A stretch of 64,000 bases of DNA from Bacillota bacterium (GCA_023409265.1 JAEYHZ010000022.1:186001-250000); one strand, 5' to 3'; shown: positions 1-9,604, numbered from the stretch's first letter. The notes: generated from the sequence alone by a model not told the origin. Translations and numbers: made by a program.

Positions 1-809
1 AATACATTGCAAGATTGTCATCCGGAGCAGTGCTTGGTACATTCGACCAGTATTGGAATTTCCAAAAAGCTGATGATACTTTGAAAGCAGCTAAAAAATT
101 CAATCGTACATACATTGCTGTTCCGATAGCAAATCCTGGTGTCAAGGATAACTTTATTGACCCGCCGGCAGCAATTACAGGAACCGGTGGATTACTTATT
201 ACAAAGAATTGCAAAAATGTAGACCGTTTGCTTGCATACTATGATTATTTGTTAAATCGTGAAGTTCAGGACTACCTCGCATGGGGTGTAGAAGGCAAGG
301 ACTGGGTAAAAGTCGGTACCAACGGAAGAAAATTAACCGATGAACGTCGTGAAATAATGAGAGATACTGCCAAGAAACGTGAAATGACAGGTGATACTTT
401 GTGGCAGTATACTCCAAAAATGCAGGGTATGTATGATGATGGAACTCCTTGTGATCCAGGCGCATCCAAAGAAGAATACATGGCAGCTTTATCAGAGTAC
501 GATCAGAACTTCCTTAAGGCACTCAATGTAGAGTTCCCGGCAGGAATATTGTCAGAACCGGTTAAACGTGCCGACTACTATCCGGTTTGGTCATTCCCGA
601 TTGAAGATGGAAGTCCTGCAAAGGTTGCAAATACAAGATTCATTGATGTTTGCCGTAAGTATGATCCACAGTTGATTTTGGCTAAACCGGCAGATTATGA
701 CGCTTTATGGGATAAGTTTGTAAAAGAAGTTGAGGCTGCTAATCCACAGCCATATCTGGATGAAGTAAATCGTCAGATTAAAGAAAAGATGGATGCGGCT
801 AAAAAATAG
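1..809 (+). CDS. Extracellular sugar-binding lipoprotein of ABC transporter, C-terminal part (partial)
   Basis: The reading frame is open to the left edge (frame from base 3), so only about the last 269 residues are seen; the TTG at 15 is not the true start. The sequence resembles the C-terminal half of LplA/YtcQ-type solute-binding proteins that partner LplB/LplC permeases, with aromatic-rich stretches such as TFDQYWNF and DTLWQY and a Lys-rich tail. It should capture oligosaccharides outside the membrane and deliver them to the permeases encoded immediately downstream. The genes that follow (GH8, GH39, esterase) point to xylo-oligosaccharides as the cargo; that substrate is inferred from context, not read from this protein. 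A hairpin follows the stop codon before the permease genes. Confidence 0.75.
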   Translation, partial: YIARLSSGAVLGTFDQYWNFQKADDTLKAAKKFNRTYIAVPIANPGVKDNFIDPPAAITGTGGLLITKNCKNVDRLLAYYDYLLNREVQDYLAWGVEGKDWVKVGTNGRKLTDERREIMRDTAKKREMTGDTLWQYTPKMQGMYDDGTPCDPGASKEEYMAALSEYDQNFLKALNVEFPAGILSEPVKRADYYPVWSFPIEDGSPAKVANTRFIDVCRKYDPQLILAKPADYDALWDKFVKEVEAANPQPYLDEVNRQIKEKMDAAKK

Positions 810-831
810 CCATAACAATAATCCTTAACCG

Positions 832-856
832 GAAGAGAGGACAATCTCCTCTCTTC
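832..856 (+). terminator. Hairpin after binding-protein gene, probable attenuating terminator
   Basis: A 9 bp stem (gaagagagg / cctctcttc) with a 7-nt loop lies 22 bases after the binding-protein stop and about 95 bases before the permease start. It is followed only by a weak T stretch (tagtttta), so it probably dampens readthrough or protects the upstream mRNA end rather than fully terminating. Similar hairpins follow two other binding-protein genes in this window. Confidence 0.55.
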
Positions 857-951
857 TAGTTTTATAAGCCTCTAGGGTACACTGTAAACTCTAAAACATA
901 TGGAATTGGGGTTGACAGCGTGCAAAACTAACCAGATTTGGAGAGATTATT

Positions 952-1914
952 ATGGAACAAAAAAGCGTTGTATTACAAACTAAAACTATTCAGACAAATA
1001 AACGGATTAAAAGAATAAAAGAATATAAGCAGCAAATACCGCTTTTTATTATGGTTATACCTTGCATGATACTGACCTTTATTTTCTGCTACTATCCCCT
1101 TTCAGGATGGATTATGGCTTTCCAGAACTTCAGGCCGGCTAAAGGGTATTTGCATTCAAAGTTTGTGGGCTTTGACCAGTTTACCTTTATGTTTAATGAC
1201 CCTGTATTCTGGAGAACTTTTAAAAACACTATCGGCATGTCGATAATGAATTTGGTTTTCGGCTTTGTTTTTGCAATAGGGTTTGCATTATTATTAAATG
1301 AAATCCGCAGTATCGGTTTTAAAAGAGTTGTACAAACAGCATCCTATTTACCTCACTTTCTTAGCTGGGTAATAGTTTGTTCATTAATATCAAATATATT
1401 ATCAACCTATGATGGAACACTCAATAATCTTCTGATGGGTCTTGGCCTTATCGACAAACCTGTATTATGGCTGGGAGAACAGAAGTATTTCTGGTGGATT
1501 GTTTCGTTTTCACATGTATGGAAGGAAGTAGGCTGGAACTCAATTATTTATATTGCTGCAATGTCTTCAATTGATACCGAACTATATGAAGCCTGTGAAA
1601 TTGATGGCGGGAATCGTTATAGAAAAATGTGGCATGTTACTCTTCCCGGAATTCGCCCAACCATAGTTGTACTCTTAATAATGAATTTAGGCTGGCTGTT
1701 GAATGCCGGCTTCGAAGTACAGTACCTTTTCGGCAGAGGCTTGGTAATGGATGTATCTGAAACAATAGACATCTATGTACTGAAATATGGTATTACTCTT
1801 GGTAATTATTCTTTAGGAACTGCGGCAGGTATTTTCAAATCTGTAATATCAATTGCTCTGGTTTCAATATCAAACTATATATCCGGAAAACTTGATGAAA
1901 ACAGCGTATTCTAA
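952..1914 (+). CDS. Sugar ABC transporter permease, LplB type
   Basis: This 320-residue integral membrane protein is one of two permeases that form the import channel. It has a basic cytoplasmic N-terminus (about 30 residues), six hydrophobic segments, and the cytoplasmic EAA-type loop EACEIDGGNRYRKMWHVTLP (around residues 215-235) that contacts the ATPase. The opening CYYPLSGWIMAFQNF pattern is typical of LplB/YtcP relatives used for oligosaccharides. The start at 952 follows a ggaga ribosome site at 940-944. The downstream permease starts 12 bases after its stop. No ATPase gene is in the operon; such systems commonly share an MsmK-like ATPase encoded elsewhere. Confidence 0.9.
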   Translation: MEQKSVVLQTKTIQTNKRIKRIKEYKQQIPLFIMVIPCMILTFIFCYYPLSGWIMAFQNFRPAKGYLHSKFVGFDQFTFMFNDPVFWRTFKNTIGMSIMNLVFGFVFAIGFALLLNEIRSIGFKRVVQTASYLPHFLSWVIVCSLISNILSTYDGTLNNLLMGLGLIDKPVLWLGEQKYFWWIVSFSHVWKEVGWNSIIYIAAMSSIDTELYEACEIDGGNRYRKMWHVTLPGIRPTIVVLLIMNLGWLLNAGFEVQYLFGRGLVMDVSETIDIYVLKYGITLGNYSLGTAAGIFKSVISIALVSISNYISGKLDENSVF

Positions 1915-1926
1915 GGGGGGGTTAAA

Positions 1927-2844
1927 ATGAAAAACAGTGGCTTGGCAACAAAAGGCAGCAAAATTGAATCTTTTATATTTTACACGATTAATACAATAAT
2001 AATGCTTGCAGTAATAGTGGTTATGATATACCCATTCTGGAATACAATTGTTGTATCATTTAATAACGCAAAGGATACTCTCCTTGGTGGAATAACTTTT
2101 TTCCCCCGTGTTTTTTCTTTATACAATTATCAAACCGTATTTAAAAATGATCTACTGGTAACAGGTGCTGTAAATTCCGTAACACGTACATTACTGTCTA
2201 CAGTTTTAGGCGTTTTCATTTCTGCGCTTGTTGGTTACGTGCTTTCCAGACCTGAATTTCTGTGGAGAAAGTTTGTAACGCGTTACTTTCTGGTTACAAT
2301 GTATATATCAGCAGGTTTGATACCAAATTACTTTCTTATGAAGGATCTGAATCTTATCAATAACTATTTGGTGTATATTCTCCCAGGATTGGTAAGTGTT
2401 TTTAATATAATAATTGTAAGATCATATATGCAATCGTTACCTGCAAGTCTTTTTGAGGCGTCATATATTGATGGGGCAGGCCATTTCAGATGTTTTATCC
2501 AGATTATTTTACCTTGCTGTAAGCCGGTATTGGCTACTGTAGCCCTATGGTGTGCTGTTGGGGCATGGAATTCATGGTTTGATACCTTTATTTATGCCTC
2601 CAGTAAAGAGAGCTTAACAACTCTGCAGTATGAAATGATGAAATTACTTTCATCATCAATGAATTCAGGAGCAAATCAGTCGGCATCTTCCATATATGGT
2701 AACAGGCCTGTAACTGATTCAGTTACGCCTGTTTCTATGCAGGCAGCAGTTACAGTTGTTGCATCTGTTCCCATATTGCTGGTATATCCCTTCCTGCAGA
2801 AATATTTTGTTAAAGGTGTTACCATCGGTGCAGTTAAGGGATAG
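1927..2844 (+). CDS. Sugar ABC transporter permease, LplC/YtcP type
   Basis: The 305-residue protein is the second permease of the xylo-oligosaccharide importer. It shows about six membrane segments, the coupling loop EASYIDGAGHFRCFIQIILP (around residues 178-197), and the characteristic C-terminus PFLQKYFVKGVTIGAVKG, which is highly conserved in LplC/YtcP permeases. An extremely strong G-rich ribosome site (aaggggggg) precedes the ATG, and the gene is tightly coupled to the LplB-like gene upstream. It has the same membrane layout as the permease at 39991-40881, so the two transporters are of the same subfamily although their operons differ. Confidence 0.9.
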   Translation: MKNSGLATKGSKIESFIFYTINTIIMLAVIVVMIYPFWNTIVVSFNNAKDTLLGGITFFPRVFSLYNYQTVFKNDLLVTGAVNSVTRTLLSTVLGVFISALVGYVLSRPEFLWRKFVTRYFLVTMYISAGLIPNYFLMKDLNLINNYLVYILPGLVSVFNIIIVRSYMQSLPASLFEASYIDGAGHFRCFIQIILPCCKPVLATVALWCAVGAWNSWFDTFIYASSKESLTTLQYEMMKLLSSSMNSGANQSASSIYGNRPVTDSVTPVSMQAAVTVVASVPILLVYPFLQKYFVKGVTIGAVKG

Positions 2845-2906
2845 GCAGGCTGCAGAATGCTATAAAATTCAGTTTCAATAATATTTTGACTGCTGGAGGG
2901 TGGACC

Positions 2907-4037
2907 ATGTCAAAAGGAGCTTATTATACAAAAGAGTATCCCAATTTATTTGCTGAACTGGGTATTTCTAATGAACAAATTTCCAATAAAATAAAGGAAA
3001 CTTTTAATACCATGTTTTTTGATCCTGTGGACAGAATTTATTTTGAGAAGGATGAAGACATGGGCTTTATGCTGGATACAGGCAACAATGACGCCCGTAC
3101 CGAGGGAATGAGCTATGGAATGATGATGGCGGTGCAGGTGGATCGTAAGGACATTTTTGATAGATTGTGGCTGTTTTCAAAAACCTATATGTATCAAAAG
3201 GAAGGCAAGTATCAGGGCTATTTTGCATGGTCGGTAACAACCGAAGGGAAGAAAAATTCTGAAGGCCCTGCACCTGATGGAGAAGAATATTTTGCAATGG
3301 CACTTTTCTTTGCAAGCAGCAGGTGGGGGGATGGGCTGCCTCCTTTTGACTACAGTGTTCAGGCAAGGGATATTTTACGTCACTGTATTCATCAGTCTGA
3401 ACTTGTAGAGGGCGGAGAACCTATGTGGGATGCATCAAACCATTACATTAAATTTGTCCCTGAAACACCCTTTTCAGATCCGTCCTACCATCTGCCCCAT
3501 TTTTATGAGCTTTTTGCGCTGCTGTCTGATGAACAGGACAGAATTTTCTGGCAGGAGGCTGCAGAGGCAAGTCGAAAATACCTGCAAATTTCCTGTGACA
3601 AGAATACCGGTATGGCACCGGAATATGCCGAATTTGACGGTACCCCAAAAAAACTTTTCAGAGATTGGCAGTTTTATTCAGATGCGTATCGCGTTGCAAT
3701 GAATATCGGTTTGGATGCGGCATGGTTTAATAAGGATGGATCACTGGGGAAGATAGTAGATAACCTTCAGGCCTTTTTCAGTGAGAACACTGCTCTGGGT
3801 GAATATAAAGCCTATACTATAAAAGGAGAACCCTTTGATGAACCGGCCATGCATCCGGTCGCTATAATCGCAACCAATGCCGCCGGTTCACTGGCAGCTA
3901 CGGGAAAGTACAGGTTGCAGTGGGTTCGGGATTTCTGGGAGCTGCCCTTAAGACAGGGAAAACGAAGATATTATGATAACTGTTTATATTTTTTCTGCTT
4001 GCTTATGCTGGCAGGAGAATATAAAATTTATATGTAA
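2907..4037 (+). CDS. GH8 reducing-end xylose-releasing exo-oligoxylanase (Rex)
   Basis: This predicted cytoplasmic glycoside hydrolase family 8 enzyme would remove single xylose units from the reducing end of imported xylo-oligosaccharides. Residues matching the family catalytic pair are visible: the acid Glu66 in ARTEGMSYG and the base Asp259 in YSDAYR (numbered from this start), close to the positions known for the Bacillus halodurans Rex enzyme. There is no signal peptide. I chose the ATG at 2907 because GGAGGG at 2895-2900 sits 6 bases upstream; the longer TTG frame from 2886 would overlap that ribosome site. Length (376 aa) fits Rex enzymes. Together with GH39 and the esterase it forms an intracellular xylan-oligomer pathway. 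Other GH8 activities (chitosanase, endoglucanase) are less likely given the neighbours and missing secretion signal. Confidence 0.88.
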   Translation: MSKGAYYTKEYPNLFAELGISNEQISNKIKETFNTMFFDPVDRIYFEKDEDMGFMLDTGNNDARTEGMSYGMMMAVQVDRKDIFDRLWLFSKTYMYQKEGKYQGYFAWSVTTEGKKNSEGPAPDGEEYFAMALFFASSRWGDGLPPFDYSVQARDILRHCIHQSELVEGGEPMWDASNHYIKFVPETPFSDPSYHLPHFYELFALLSDEQDRIFWQEAAEASRKYLQISCDKNTGMAPEYAEFDGTPKKLFRDWQFYSDAYRVAMNIGLDAAWFNKDGSLGKIVDNLQAFFSENTALGEYKAYTIKGEPFDEPAMHPVAIIATNAAGSLAATGKYRLQWVRDFWELPLRQGKRRYYDNCLYFFCLLMLAGEYKIYM

Positions 4038-4081
4038 GCCCGGGTGTATAAAAGGCTTTATTATAATACGAGGAGGGTATC

Positions 4082-5587
4082 ATGAAAAAAATAAAAATTA
4101 CAAATGAAGTAAAGGGAGCCTTTGGAAACAACTGGAATTTTTGTGTCGGAACAGAGAGAATGGGCATAGCGCTTCAAAAGGAGTACCTGGATACTCTCGA
4201 CTTCGTTCAGAAAGCAATAAAGTTCAAGTATATCAGGGGACATGGCTTGTTTCATGACGATACGGCCATATATCGGGAATATGATATAGATGGAGAAATG
4301 AGACCTTTCTACAATTTTACTTACATAGACAGGATTTTTGATGCGTTCCTTGAAAGGGGTCTGAAGCCTTTTGTGGAGCTTGGTTTCATGCCGTCGCAAC
4401 TGGCATCCAGGGATCAAACCGTATTTTATTGGAAAGGTAATGTAACTCCTCCAAAGGATTACGACAAGTGGAAGAAGTTAATCCAGGCCACAGTAAATCA
4501 CTTTATCAGCCGGTATGGCATAGAGGAAGTACTTCAGTGGCCTTTTGAGGTTTGGAATGAGCCCAATCTTGACATATTCTGGAAGGACGCCGATCAGGCT
4601 GAGTATTTTAAACTTTATAAGGTAACTGCGCTGGCCATTAAGGAAATACATGAAGGGCTTCAGGTGGGAGGACCGGCTATATGCGGAGGAGCGGATTACT
4701 GGATAAAGGACTTTCTGGAGTTTTGCCACAGGGAAAATGCTCCTGTAGATTTTCTTTCAAGACATTTATACTCTTCCAAGCAGCCAAAAATGCAGACACA
4801 TGAGCTGGTTTATCAGGATCTGACGGAGCCTGAAGATATGCTGAAGGAATTAAAAACAGTAAGGAATATGATTGATATTTCTCCTTTTCCTCAGCTTCCT
4901 TTTCATATAACAGAATACAATACATCATACACTCCATTGAACCCTGTTCATGACACCTGCCTGAATGCTGCTTATCTTGCACGGATTATCAGTGAAGCCG
5001 GAGATATTGTTGATTCATTTTCCTATTGGACCTTCAGTGATGTGTTTGAGGAACTGGATGTCCCGAGAGCACAATTCCATGGAGGCTTTGGTCTGGTGGC
5101 GCTTAACAATATTCCCAAGCCTACCTTTCATATGTTCAGTTTCTTTGAAAAAATGGGCAGGGATATATTATACAGGGACGAAAGCATGCTTGTGACCCGG
5201 AAAAGTGACGGAACAGTTTCAATTACCGCATGGAATCCTGTAATGGAAAAGGGCGAGACCTTTGATAAGGAAATAGCAATAGAACTTTCTCTGAAAGATG
5301 GAGAATATTTTATTAACCGGAAAACGGTTAATGAGCAGTATGGAAACCCCTGGCGCGTGTGGGTTCAGATGGGACGTCCGAGATTCCCGGGAAAGAAGGC
5401 GGTGGATATATTGAAGGAAGCCGCCTTGCCGCTGGTAAGCCATACCAGATTAAGCAGTACTGGAAACAAGCTGTTACTGGAGTTTACTTTAAGCAAAAAT
5501 GAAGTAACTTTTTTTGAAATCAGCAGTATTAAAGAAGAATCGGAAACTTATTACAGACTTGACGACAGCATGATACCGGGGTATTAA
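4082..5587 (+). CDS. xynB: GH39 beta-xylosidase
   Basis: The 501-residue protein matches family GH39 beta-xylosidases over its full length. The acid/base Glu160 lies in WNEPN and the nucleophile Glu278 in HITEYNTSY, matching within a residue the Glu160/Glu277 pair of Thermoanaerobacterium XynB. A beta-sandwich-like tail follows the TIM barrel (about residues 345-501). There is no signal peptide, so it should act in the cytoplasm, releasing xylose from the non-reducing end of oligomers and complementing the reducing-end attack of the GH8 enzyme. The ribosome site gaggaggg precedes the ATG by a few bases. It is one of four enzyme-like genes downstream of the permeases and is probably co-transcribed with them. 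Confidence 0.93.
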   Translation: MKKIKITNEVKGAFGNNWNFCVGTERMGIALQKEYLDTLDFVQKAIKFKYIRGHGLFHDDTAIYREYDIDGEMRPFYNFTYIDRIFDAFLERGLKPFVELGFMPSQLASRDQTVFYWKGNVTPPKDYDKWKKLIQATVNHFISRYGIEEVLQWPFEVWNEPNLDIFWKDADQAEYFKLYKVTALAIKEIHEGLQVGGPAICGGADYWIKDFLEFCHRENAPVDFLSRHLYSSKQPKMQTHELVYQDLTEPEDMLKELKTVRNMIDISPFPQLPFHITEYNTSYTPLNPVHDTCLNAAYLARIISEAGDIVDSFSYWTFSDVFEELDVPRAQFHGGFGLVALNNIPKPTFHMFSFFEKMGRDILYRDESMLVTRKSDGTVSITAWNPVMEKGETFDKEIAIELSLKDGEYFINRKTVNEQYGNPWRVWVQMGRPRFPGKKAVDILKEAALPLVSHTRLSSTGNKLLLEFTLSKNEVTFFEISSIKEESETYYRLDDSMIPGY

Positions 5588-5639
5588 AGTTAATAGTCCA
5601 AGGTTGCTGATTGATACTTGAAAAAAAGGAGAAGTAAAA

Positions 5640-6434
5640 ATGGCTTTATTACAGGTTAATTTTTTTGCACAAACTTTAAAAAGGGAGGTGAATTTTAATG
5701 CACTTTTGCCAATTGATACCTTTGAGTTAAATGATCAGAAGTCAGAGGAACGTCCTATGAAATCTCTCTATCTTCTGCATGGCTACTCAGGTAATCATAT
5801 GGACTGGATTTGCGGAACTAAAATTCAGGAACTGTCAAATAAGTATAAAATAGCGGTATTTATGCCCTCCGGAGAGAACTGTTTTTATCTGGACGATACA
5901 GACATGGGGGCTCTTTATGGAGAATTCATCGGAAAAGAACTGGTTGAAATCACACGTAAGATGTTTCACTTGTCCAATAAAAGAGAGGATACTTATATAG
6001 GCGGATTGTCCATGGGTGGCTATGGTGCCATCAGAAACGGTTTAAAGTATGCTGAAAATTACAGCAGGATAATAGCATTATCCTCAGCCCTTATAATAAA
6101 GAATATCGCTGGAATTCCAGTTGATTTCAAGGACCCTATTGCCGACTATAAGTATTATAGAAGAGTTTTCGGGGATCTTAATCAGCTTATAGGAAGTGAT
6201 AGGGATCCGGAAGCGCTTATTAACGATCTTAAAAAAAGAAATTCAGCCATTCCCCAAATATATATGGCATGCGGAACCGAAGATTTTTTATTAAATGAAA
6301 ACAGAGACTTAATTAATTTTTTGGTTTCTGAAAATGTAGAACATACATATGTAGAAGATTCAGGTTCTCACGATTGGGATTTCTGGAATAAATATATTGA
6401 GAAGGGAATAGACTGGGCTATTTCAGAAAGGTGA
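5640..6434 (+). CDS. CE1/esterase-D-like carbohydrate esterase (acetylated xylo-oligosaccharide esterase)
   Basis: This alpha/beta-hydrolase of 264 residues belongs to the putative esterase family that includes tributyrin esterase EstA and CE1 acetyl or feruloyl esterases. The nucleophile Ser124 sits in GGLSMGG, an oxyanion HGY motif in LLHGYSGNH, a probable acid Asp215 in CGTEDF, and the catalytic His244 in GSHDWDFW. No signal peptide is present, so it is predicted to deacylate imported xylo-oligosaccharides so that GH8 and GH39 can proceed. The ribosome site aaaaggag is well placed before 5640. It lies 52 bases after the GH39 gene and 4 bases before the DUF3237 gene. The acyl group (acetyl, feruloyl) cannot be told from sequence. 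Confidence 0.85.
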   Translation: MALLQVNFFAQTLKREVNFNALLPIDTFELNDQKSEERPMKSLYLLHGYSGNHMDWICGTKIQELSNKYKIAVFMPSGENCFYLDDTDMGALYGEFIGKELVEITRKMFHLSNKREDTYIGGLSMGGYGAIRNGLKYAENYSRIIALSSALIIKNIAGIPVDFKDPIADYKYYRRVFGDLNQLIGSDRDPEALINDLKKRNSAIPQIYMACGTEDFLLNENRDLINFLVSENVEHTYVEDSGSHDWDFWNKYIEKGIDWAISER

Positions 6435-6438
6435 AAAC

Positions 6439-6861
6439 ATGCAGTTGGAAGCTGATCTGGTAATGGAATTAACCGTTGAGATAGGAGAGGTATTGGAAGT
6501 TGGAAAAACATTGAAGGGATATCTCAGGTTAATCCCAATAATAGGAGGAACATTTTCGGGTAAGGGCATAAAAGGTATTGTTATCCCTGGAGGTTATGAT
6601 TGGAATACTGCCATAGACGAAAATATTTCTCACGTGTTGGCTAAGTATACTTTAAAAACTGAAGACGGACAGTATATTTCCATTGAAAATGAGGGATATA
6701 TTGATGCAAAGGCTGAAAATAACGTAGTTAAAACTACACCAAGATTTCAAGTGGCCCCGGGTAAATATGAATGGCTGTGCAGCGGGGTTTTTGTAGCAAG
6801 CCTTCAAGTTGAGCAAACAGGGACTCCGTCTGTAAAGATAAATGTGTATAAAATGAAATAG
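6439..6861 (+). CDS. DUF3237/UPF0311 family protein, function unknown
   Basis: The 140-residue protein fits the DUF3237 (UPF0311) family, a small beta-barrel-like domain with no assigned reaction. Family-like features are the N-terminal ELTVEIGEVLEVG strand pair, the GTFSGKGIKGIVIPGG segment (about residues 37-52), DWNTAI, and a C-terminal FQVAPGKYEWLCSGVFVA stretch. No signal peptide or membrane segment is visible. It begins 4 bases after the esterase stop and is almost certainly translated from the same mRNA, so a role in acetylated xylo-oligosaccharide metabolism is a reasonable inference (binding, isomerising or lactone-handling are possible but unsupported). A strong convergent terminator follows it. 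Confidence 0.8.
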   Translation: MQLEADLVMELTVEIGEVLEVGKTLKGYLRLIPIIGGTFSGKGIKGIVIPGGYDWNTAIDENISHVLAKYTLKTEDGQYISIENEGYIDAKAENNVVKTTPRFQVAPGKYEWLCSGVFVASLQVEQTGTPSVKINVYKMK

Positions 6862-6927
6862 TACATAAATAAGAAGCGCACTCCGAAATCATAGGGTGCC
6901 TTGAATAACAGATACAATAAGACATAA

Positions 6928-6982
6928 AAATACCCTGTAAGGTGAACCTGGAAAAAGGACGTGTTCACTTTACAGGGTATTT
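6928..6982. terminator. Bidirectional intrinsic terminator between convergent genes
   Basis: Two 20-nt arms (6928-6947 and 6963-6982) pair with one wobble or mismatch and are flanked by A/T runs on both sides. They separate the xylan operon from the convergent regulator gene ending at 7022. Confidence 0.85.
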
Positions 6983-7021
6983 TGAATTTCTTTTCTCAAA
7001 ATATTAAGTTAAATATATCAA

Positions 7022-9361
7022 TTATGCATTACTGCCCCTGAACGTTGTGGCGTTAATACCTGTTACCCTTTTAAAAGCCCGGCAAAAAGTGTTTGTAGAC
7101 AAATATCCTGTTTTTATTGCAATTTCACTTATAGGTAAGGCGGTACTTCCCAACAGCTCTTTAGCCTTCTGGATTCTTAAGTTTTCAATATATGAAGAAA
7201 GCTTGATACCACTTTGCTGCTTGAATATATATGATAAATAAGATTCGTTCATGTTAAATTTGTCTGCTATGGAAGCAAGTGATATATTACAATCATGATA
7301 ATATTGGTTGATGTACTCAATAATTTGATTATTGGTATTCAAGTTCTGTTTGTCCGATTGTCCGTTCATTATTTCACAAAGCATGTAATAAGAATCCGTT
7401 ATTATTTTTATCTGCTTAAGTTCACTATATTTGTCAATATTATCGGTATTGCTTATTATATATTTATAGGTATTTTCGTCAAAGCCAATCTGATTCCACA
7501 ATTTTATAATAACCCCCAGCAGCTCGTAAATAAACAGTTTATGCAGTGAAGTTGAAAGGTTTGAATCCATGAAATTTTTGGTAAAGAGAGTGTTTAGTAT
7601 TGTCTTAACAGCCCCTTTATCGCCTGCCTTGACATTATTTATAAGCTTTGCCTGCAAATCGGTGGGGAAATAGTAATTAACCGTATAATTACCAGTTCCG
7701 GCATACCACAGAATATTACTGTGCCTGTTGGCAGAGTTGATTTTGAAAGCCAGCTTTGCCTTCTCAAAGGATACGGGTATATCAATGAGCTGTTCAACAA
7801 TATTGCCGCAGGAGATCAAAAGGCTTTCAAATAAATTTTTAGGCATATCCTGCTTCAACCTTGCCGCCACATCTTCAATATAAGGATTGAGCTGTCCCTG
7901 CTGCAATGCAGGATAATCAACAAGCATCACCAATTGCTCCTCATCCAGATCACAAATAAGAGCGTCGGGCACCACCCTGCTCAATGTTTCCCGGAGCAAT
8001 TGCTTGAATGAATTCACAATTGTTAATTCCACGGTATCATAATTATTTAAATCTGTATCGAATCTAAATATAATAATGCAGTATACCCTGCCTTTAAAAT
8101 TCAGGCGGATGCATCTGGCTACCTTTTCTATTTCCTCCTGTGAATTGAACTCCCCTTTTATAAGCCTTGTAAGAAAGGTTGTTTTTAGAATAGGAACCTG
8201 CTCGTCAATGGTTCTTTTTAAATTGCTGTTGTTATCGCCTAATTCGCTTATGGTATACTTTATATTTTTAAAAATATCTTCACTGATTTCGCTGATCTGA
8301 ATATTGTTTAATATATCCTGTAAAGGTTTTGCACTTCTTTTTGCCATAAAATAAGAAATGAGAGTACCCAGCAAAACAGAAATAAGCAGTACGATATAGA
8401 TAATAAGCTTAAGATTGTTAGCCTTCTCCAGCACAACCTTTTTAGACTGGACAGCCACATACTTGAACCCATTATTATTCGTCTTGATGTAGTTGACCAT
8501 CATTTTCTTGCCGTTTATAGAGATCTCTGAAGTACTTTCAGACTCTGAAAAACTTTTGTTTACTGCGGCCTGAACAGCTTGAATATCGCATTTTTGGCCT
8601 GAAAAATATGTTATGATATTTCCTGCCTTGTTTTCAATATATGTTACTCCACCATCATAGGTATTTATTGAAGATAAAAGATCGGTTATGTCCTTTTTAT
8701 TAATTACCAGCATAACAATACCGTCATTTTGTCCATAGGAAATCAAAGGTTTTGAATAGGTAACCATTGTCATACCTACAGTACCGGAAGGGGTAAAATT
8801 GTAAAGCTCGGCTTCTATTTCTCCTGACAGGCCGCTTTCACAAAGATTTTCGGTCATTTTGCCATACCATTCTTTATATGGTACCCCTTTAAAACTCATA
8901 TACCGTTTGTAAAATTGCTCATAAGTATAGGTAATTTGATTGTTTATAACCATTTCACTTTTATTGAAAAAGATAAAATAATTCCACACAAATTTGTTGG
9001 AGGTATTATAATTGGTAAGGCTGTCCCTTGTTCTTATGATTGAATATGAATTAGGATACTGTAAAGGGTTTTTGATACCCTGAAAAGCACTTACATGACT
9101 ATTGGAAATAATTTGATCCGCCATGGAATCAGCTTCCTCAAATCTCTGCTCAAGAATGGAAGAAGCCTGCCTGAGGATAGTATTATTTTCATTAATGGCA
9201 TCAGAATATACTATATTATATGTATTAATATAATATACGTAACCTATTACCAGTGGGATTATTAAAACAGTACAATAAGTGATAAAGTATTTCAGAAGAT
9301 ATTTTTTTGAGGCTCTGACAGATAGTAAATTAATAATTTTTCTTAAATGTCTGATAATCAT
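7022..9361 (-). CDS. Membrane-bound AraC-family transcriptional regulator with extracellular sensor domain
   Basis: This 779-residue one-component regulator has a membrane segment near residues 25-45, an extracytoplasmic sensor region of about 270 residues (Cache-like in layout), a second membrane segment near 315-340, a cytoplasmic middle region and a C-terminal AraC/XylS double helix-turn-helix (about residues 680-779; motifs ISLASIADKFNMNESYLSYIFK and ISEIAIKTGYLSTNTFCRAFKR, split across the two helices). Such YesN-like membrane regulators sense extracellular oligosaccharides and activate nearby transport operons. It is convergent with the xylan operon, making that operon a plausible target, but no site was identified. 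The start region is AT-rich. There is no partner kinase here; sensor and DNA-binding parts are in one chain. Confidence 0.87.
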   Translation of the reverse strand: MIIRHLRKIINLLSVRASKKYLLKYFITYCTVLIIPLVIGYVYYINTYNIVYSDAINENNTILRQASSILEQRFEEADSMADQIISNSHVSAFQGIKNPLQYPNSYSIIRTRDSLTNYNTSNKFVWNYFIFFNKSEMVINNQITYTYEQFYKRYMSFKGVPYKEWYGKMTENLCESGLSGEIEAELYNFTPSGTVGMTMVTYSKPLISYGQNDGIVMLVINKKDITDLLSSINTYDGGVTYIENKAGNIITYFSGQKCDIQAVQAAVNKSFSESESTSEISINGKKMMVNYIKTNNNGFKYVAVQSKKVVLEKANNLKLIIYIVLLISVLLGTLISYFMAKRSAKPLQDILNNIQISEISEDIFKNIKYTISELGDNNSNLKRTIDEQVPILKTTFLTRLIKGEFNSQEEIEKVARCIRLNFKGRVYCIIIFRFDTDLNNYDTVELTIVNSFKQLLRETLSRVVPDALICDLDEEQLVMLVDYPALQQGQLNPYIEDVAARLKQDMPKNLFESLLISCGNIVEQLIDIPVSFEKAKLAFKINSANRHSNILWYAGTGNYTVNYYFPTDLQAKLINNVKAGDKGAVKTILNTLFTKNFMDSNLSTSLHKLFIYELLGVIIKLWNQIGFDENTYKYIISNTDNIDKYSELKQIKIITDSYYMLCEIMNGQSDKQNLNTNNQIIEYINQYYHDCNISLASIADKFNMNESYLSYIFKQQSGIKLSSYIENLRIQKAKELLGSTALPISEIAIKTGYLSTNTFCRAFKRVTGINATTFRGSNA

Positions 9362-9604
9362 ACTATTGCTCCAAGTCTTTTTATTTACATAATTAACTTA
9401 ATTATAACATTATAATAATTGATAAAGTATTAAATCCAAAAAATATACAATAACCAAAAAAATGCACATTGCTTTATTATGGCATTTATCTGATTATCCG
9501 TCAGCGGTCAGGCGTTGGCATCCATAAATGCATTTAATTCCCTCAGAATAACTAATTGGGTATTATAGTTAAAACTTGTAGCTTTTCCAATGTTGAGCCT
9601 TTTT

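Noticed and set aside
912..940. TTGACA at 912-917 as a promoter for the permease genes
   Set aside because: With a 17-base spacer the -10 position reads gatttg, a poor match, so an internal promoter is not claimed.
4061..4417. 118-residue minus-strand frame opposite the GH39 gene
   Set aside because: Antisense shadow of a well-supported catalytic gene; no family resemblance.
5680..5730. Very strong ribosome-site-like AAGGGAGGTG followed by ATG inside the esterase gene
   Set aside because: The ATG at 5698 is out of frame with the esterase and ends after ten codons; the frame from 5640 has its own good ribosome site and an intact N-terminus.
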